From: CAIZWU01 sp942492905
GTDB lineage: Bacteria > Verrucomicrobiota > Verrucomicrobiia > Verrucomicrobiales > V1-33
Reading direction: 5' to 3'
DNA: 64,000 nt
Assembly: GCA_942492905.1 (NCBI GenBank)
Contig: OW818657.1
Coordinates: forward strand, 4,216,001-4,280,000
The position numbers and the translations under genes are program-made. The notes beneath the pieces are model-generated. The model did not search any database, was not told the DNA's origin, and saw nothing but the letters and a program-made list of their open reading frames with translations. How positions within the stretch are numbered: position 1 is the stretch's first letter; each line of letters starts with the position of its first letter. Positions 61,502-64,000 of the stretch are shown here, piece after piece.

Positions 61502-62524
61502 TCAATTCGCCTGTCTTTTCATGGAAAGAGTCAAGCCTGTCTCCTTCTCCTGAAGCAGAATCAGGTTTTTATCCCGGCAAATAACCCAATGCTCCTCAGG
61601 CTCATCCTCTGAATCATCTGACAATCCCTCCACGATTCCATCCAGCATTTCCTTGAATTCAGCAGGATTGCACCATGGCTTTGCTGTCTCCGTTTTCTCA
61701 TCTTCAAGGATGATGGATCCGTCTTTGGTTTTCCACGCCGCTTTCGAGGTGAGATCAAAACCCATCCTTGCTATGGGATCCGCTTCGCCTGAGCTGACGG
61801 TGAAGGCAGCGGTTCCCCGGGAGACATGAGATCCATCGGCCCGGAATTCGTCCACAGACTTGATCTCCATTCCCACGATCAGCGACTCCATTACGATGTT
61901 GCCGGTTAGCGTTACAGCCCACTTTCCGGCGAGCAGTTCGTTCAACGGTATATTACCTTCCAAACTGACCAAATTCCTCCCAGCCCGCCCAAAAAACGGG
62001 GAACTCTGAGGGAGGCCAATGACCCGGAAACCCAGCGCATCGTAAAAGCAATTATCGGTGAAGACATACCCCTCGAGTTCGCGCGCAACGCCCAGCAAAA
62101 AAGCAGAAGTCACTCCACCAGTGTCAAAGCCTTCGGGCAGAACGACACCATAAGACCGCGCAATTGTAGGGATATACTTCCTGAAAGCCAGTCCAGCCCG
62201 GCTGGTTTTTTCTTCTTTTGGAAAATCGGCCATCCAGCCAAGCATCCCTTCGTTCTGTGAAGTTTGTTCGTAATTGTCATCGATATTGAAAACCACCAAC
62301 GCCTCCTTCCACCGTATTTCATAACTAGTTAACCCTTTGCCATTTTCTGTTTTTTTGACAGTCCCTCCGGAAGCAAATTTCGTCAGAGTCGATTCCCGAA
62401 CGATTTCCCGCTGGGAAGTCATGATGGAGGCCATCGCCGCTACCTTCCTTGGACTTTCCGCCACTGCGGAGCGCACGTGAATCGCCAACAGAAGGAAAAG
62501 GAAAAGTAGATTCCGAATCTTCAT
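61502..62524 (-). CDS. Exported protein of unknown function
   Basis: 340 residues with a signal peptide (LLFLFLLLAIHVRSAVAES). No named domain. The mature part has two regions: residues about 30-200 (SYEIRWKEALVVFNIDD, YGVVLPEGFDTGGVTSAFLLG, VFTDNCFYDALGFRVIG) and a beta-rich C-terminus with SVDEFRADGSHVSRGTAAF and an acidic segment GLSDDSEDEPEEHWVICR. Base composition is more AT-rich than the neighbours (many AAA, GAA), hinting at separate origin. Confidence 0.65.
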   Translation of the reverse strand: MKIRNLLFLFLLLAIHVRSAVAESPRKVAAMASIMTSQREIVRESTLTKFASGGTVKKTENGKGLTSYEIRWKEALVVFNIDDNYEQTSQNEGMLGWMADFPKEEKTSRAGLAFRKYIPTIARSYGVVLPEGFDTGGVTSAFLLGVARELEGYVFTDNCFYDALGFRVIGLPQSSPFFGRAGRNLVSLEGNIPLNELLAGKWAVTLTGNIVMESLIVGMEIKSVDEFRADGSHVSRGTAAFTVSSGEADPIARMGFDLTSKAAWKTKDGSIILEDEKTETAKPWCNPAEFKEMLDGIVEGLSDDSEDEPEEHWVICRDKNLILLQEKETGLTLSMKRQAN

Positions 62525-62569
62525 ATACCAAAATGTTCAGGCTGCCGACGGGACATTAATGGCGGAGGA

Positions 62570-64000
62570 TTACACATTCTGCGGCATGCCAATACTCCGC
62601 CGCCGGTAGAGGAATTCGAACAAGTTCCCTTCATGCGGCTGGTCCCACTGGATGCGGTTGGTGGGGGTGGGGCCGACGTTGAGGCGGTCGATGTGGGGGC
62701 AGACGAGGAGGTCTTCGATCCAAGACTTGTCTTCGGTGATGGCGGTGACGACGAGGGACGGGCCGATCTGATCCAGCATTTCCGCTTGGGGGACTTCCGT
62801 GACGCTGGCGAAGGGGAAGAGGAACTCGCGGTTGGCGAGGGGATGGGCAAAATCAGGGCAGGTCACCAGGGTTGGCAGGAGGTAGTTCATCCCATCGCGG
62901 CTGACGGAGCGCGGAGTGCCCGCCCGGAGCGCGGCGCTGACATCAACGGCCCCGGGGGTTTCCAGCCCTTCCGTGATGGTGGAGTCGATGTATTCCGGCA
63001 TGGCGGGATTGGCGAATCCTGACAGGCGGGCGGTTTCGTCATCGGCAGCCTTCGGAACCATGTCCTTGAGTTCGGCGGCCATGGCTTCGGCGATCTCCTT
63101 GCCATACTTCGGCACGAGGATGGCGCTGGCGTTGATGCAGCTGCGGCCGCTGTTGGCGCTGACGCTTTCCACGAGGACCGGGAGGAAGTCCCGCCAGTGT
63201 TCGATCTGGTCCTCACCAATCAGAATCTTGCTGCGGCCGCTACCATGGACCTCAACGCGCGGGTCGGCGGCGTATTGGGCGACGGTGGCATCGTCACCAA
63301 ACATCATGACGCGGCCGGCCTTGCGGATCATGACCGCCGAGCCGTCGTGCCCGGTGGGGATGAAACTGAATGCCTGGCGGGGGAAGCCGGCTTTGACCAT
63401 GGCTTCGATGATGCGCCACGGGGTCCACGGCTCTTCGCGGCCGGGTTTGAGGATCACGGGCACGCCGAGCGCGAGGGAGGGAATCCACAGGGCATTGACC
63501 GCCGGGGAGTTGCTGGGGAGAATGACCGCGAGGTTGTCGGTCACGCAGCCGAAGCTGACGGGGGCCCCGCCCTGCTGGCCGTAACCGCGGTCGAGCACGG
63601 TGAGGTCGAGCCCACGGGTCAGGCCGCGGAGGATGATGTCGATTTGCCCGAACACGGCGGCGAGCCGGGTCATGTTCATCCGGATCAGGCTATGGGGCAG
63701 CCCGCTGGTGGAGGAGAGCTGCCGGACGTAATCTTCCGGTGTCTGGGTTTGCCCGGCGATCCCGATCGGAAGGGTGTCCTTCAAAAAGATCTCCCCGGCC
63801 CGTTTGATCATTTCCACCCGCTCGAGCGTGGGAATGGCGGTGAGTGCCTTGCGGGCGGCAGCGGTGTGCATGAACTCGCGGGTCACAAGTCCGCTGTTGG
63901 CCTGACTGACCCGGATGACGGGTTGGCCGGTCGCCACATCATTGATTTCGGAAACATCCAAGCTGGTGTAAGGGGTGCCTTGGCGGAGGATGGGGAGTTC
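62570..64000 (-). CDS. Aldehyde dehydrogenase-family protein (5' end outside window)
   Basis: The frame is open to the right edge; 477 codons are visible, starting ELPILRQGTPYTS. Aldehyde dehydrogenase fold: APVSFGCVTDNLAVILPSNSPAVNALWIP, PVILKPGREEPWTPWRIIEAM (cofactor lysine region), GHDGSAVMIRKAGRVMMFG, and the catalytic cysteine in SVSANSGRSCINASAIL, then FLFPFASVTEVPQ. It oxidises or CoA-acylates an aldehyde; it diverges from classical ALDH in motif wording, so the substrate is unknown. No partner gene is visible. Confidence 0.88.
   Translation of the reverse strand, partial: ELPILRQGTPYTSLDVSEINDVATGQPVIRVSQANSGLVTREFMHTAAARKALTAIPTLERVEMIKRAGEIFLKDTLPIGIAGQTQTPEDYVRQLSSTSGLPHSLIRMNMTRLAAVFGQIDIILRGLTRGLDLTVLDRGYGQQGGAPVSFGCVTDNLAVILPSNSPAVNALWIPSLALGVPVILKPGREEPWTPWRIIEAMVKAGFPRQAFSFIPTGHDGSAVMIRKAGRVMMFGDDATVAQYAADPRVEVHGSGRSKILIGEDQIEHWRDFLPVLVESVSANSGRSCINASAILVPKYGKEIAEAMAAELKDMVPKAADDETARLSGFANPAMPEYIDSTITEGLETPGAVDVSAALRAGTPRSVSRDGMNYLLPTLVTCPDFAHPLANREFLFPFASVTEVPQAEMLDQIGPSLVVTAITEDKSWIEDLLVCPHIDRLNVGPTPTNRIQWDQPHEGNLFEFLYRRRSIGMPQNV

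Overview
The window is a high-GC (roughly 60%) bacterial chromosome segment, most likely from the Verrucomicrobiota. That assignment is an inference. It rests on large secreted proteins (ELWxxDGT repeats, Calx-beta domains, InlB-like repeats) sharing a C-terminal module ending in R-[AG]-[FY]-F-[RK], on a short group-2 type sigma factor with an acidic tail, on the Y1-transposase/palindrome units, and on gene content typical of that phylum. No rRNA, tRNA or CRISPR array was recognised.

Left part (1-22.4 kb): the 3' end of rpoN, then a GrpB-family gene relic. Next comes a leftward metal-efflux-type cluster (TonB-dependent receptor, CzcA/CusA RND pump, an Ig/InlB-domain exported protein, a TolC-family channel, a small exported protein, lnt) in which the expected periplasmic adaptor is not visible. 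Core metabolism and translation genes follow: phosphohexomutase, an RlmI-like rRNA methyltransferase tail-overlapping a rhomboid protease, tpiA, E1 alpha/beta of a 2-oxoacid dehydrogenase, an RsuA-type pseudouridine synthase, a sigma-70 family factor and two cyclophilins closed by a symmetrical terminator.

Middle (22.4-47.9 kb): a 1494-residue beta-helix/Calx-beta protein, a GH15-like enzyme, a CvpA-like protein, chorismate synthase, a GNAT enzyme, RidA, a methyltransferase and membrane proteins. A lipid operon resembling E. coli ynbA-C-D (CDP-alcohol phosphotransferase, alpha/beta-hydrolase fused to a methyltransferase, PAP2 fused to a dual-specificity phosphatase) follows, then an ELWxxDGT protein, a LemA/M48 pair, FabG, and a methyltransferase carrying a signal peptide.

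Right part (48-64 kb): the accessory region. An IS1182-like element sits exactly on the stop codon of a MazG-like gene. Beyond it, about 5 kb of small leftward orphan genes is punctuated by three related sites with attC architecture (paired R and L boxes, one unpaired extra base, variable end loop). I read this as an integron-type cassette cluster without an integrase in the window. It includes a repeated promoter-like motif and a 26-bp palindrome. Next to it lie a decayed Fic gene and a block of short palindromes, then an HxlR regulator divergent from an NTF2-like/SDR pair, a Dabb lipoprotein, and a Y1 transposase flanked by six hairpins in mirror order that has cut a PIN-type toxin-antitoxin pair. 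An orphan exported protein and an aldehyde dehydrogenase running off the right edge complete the window.
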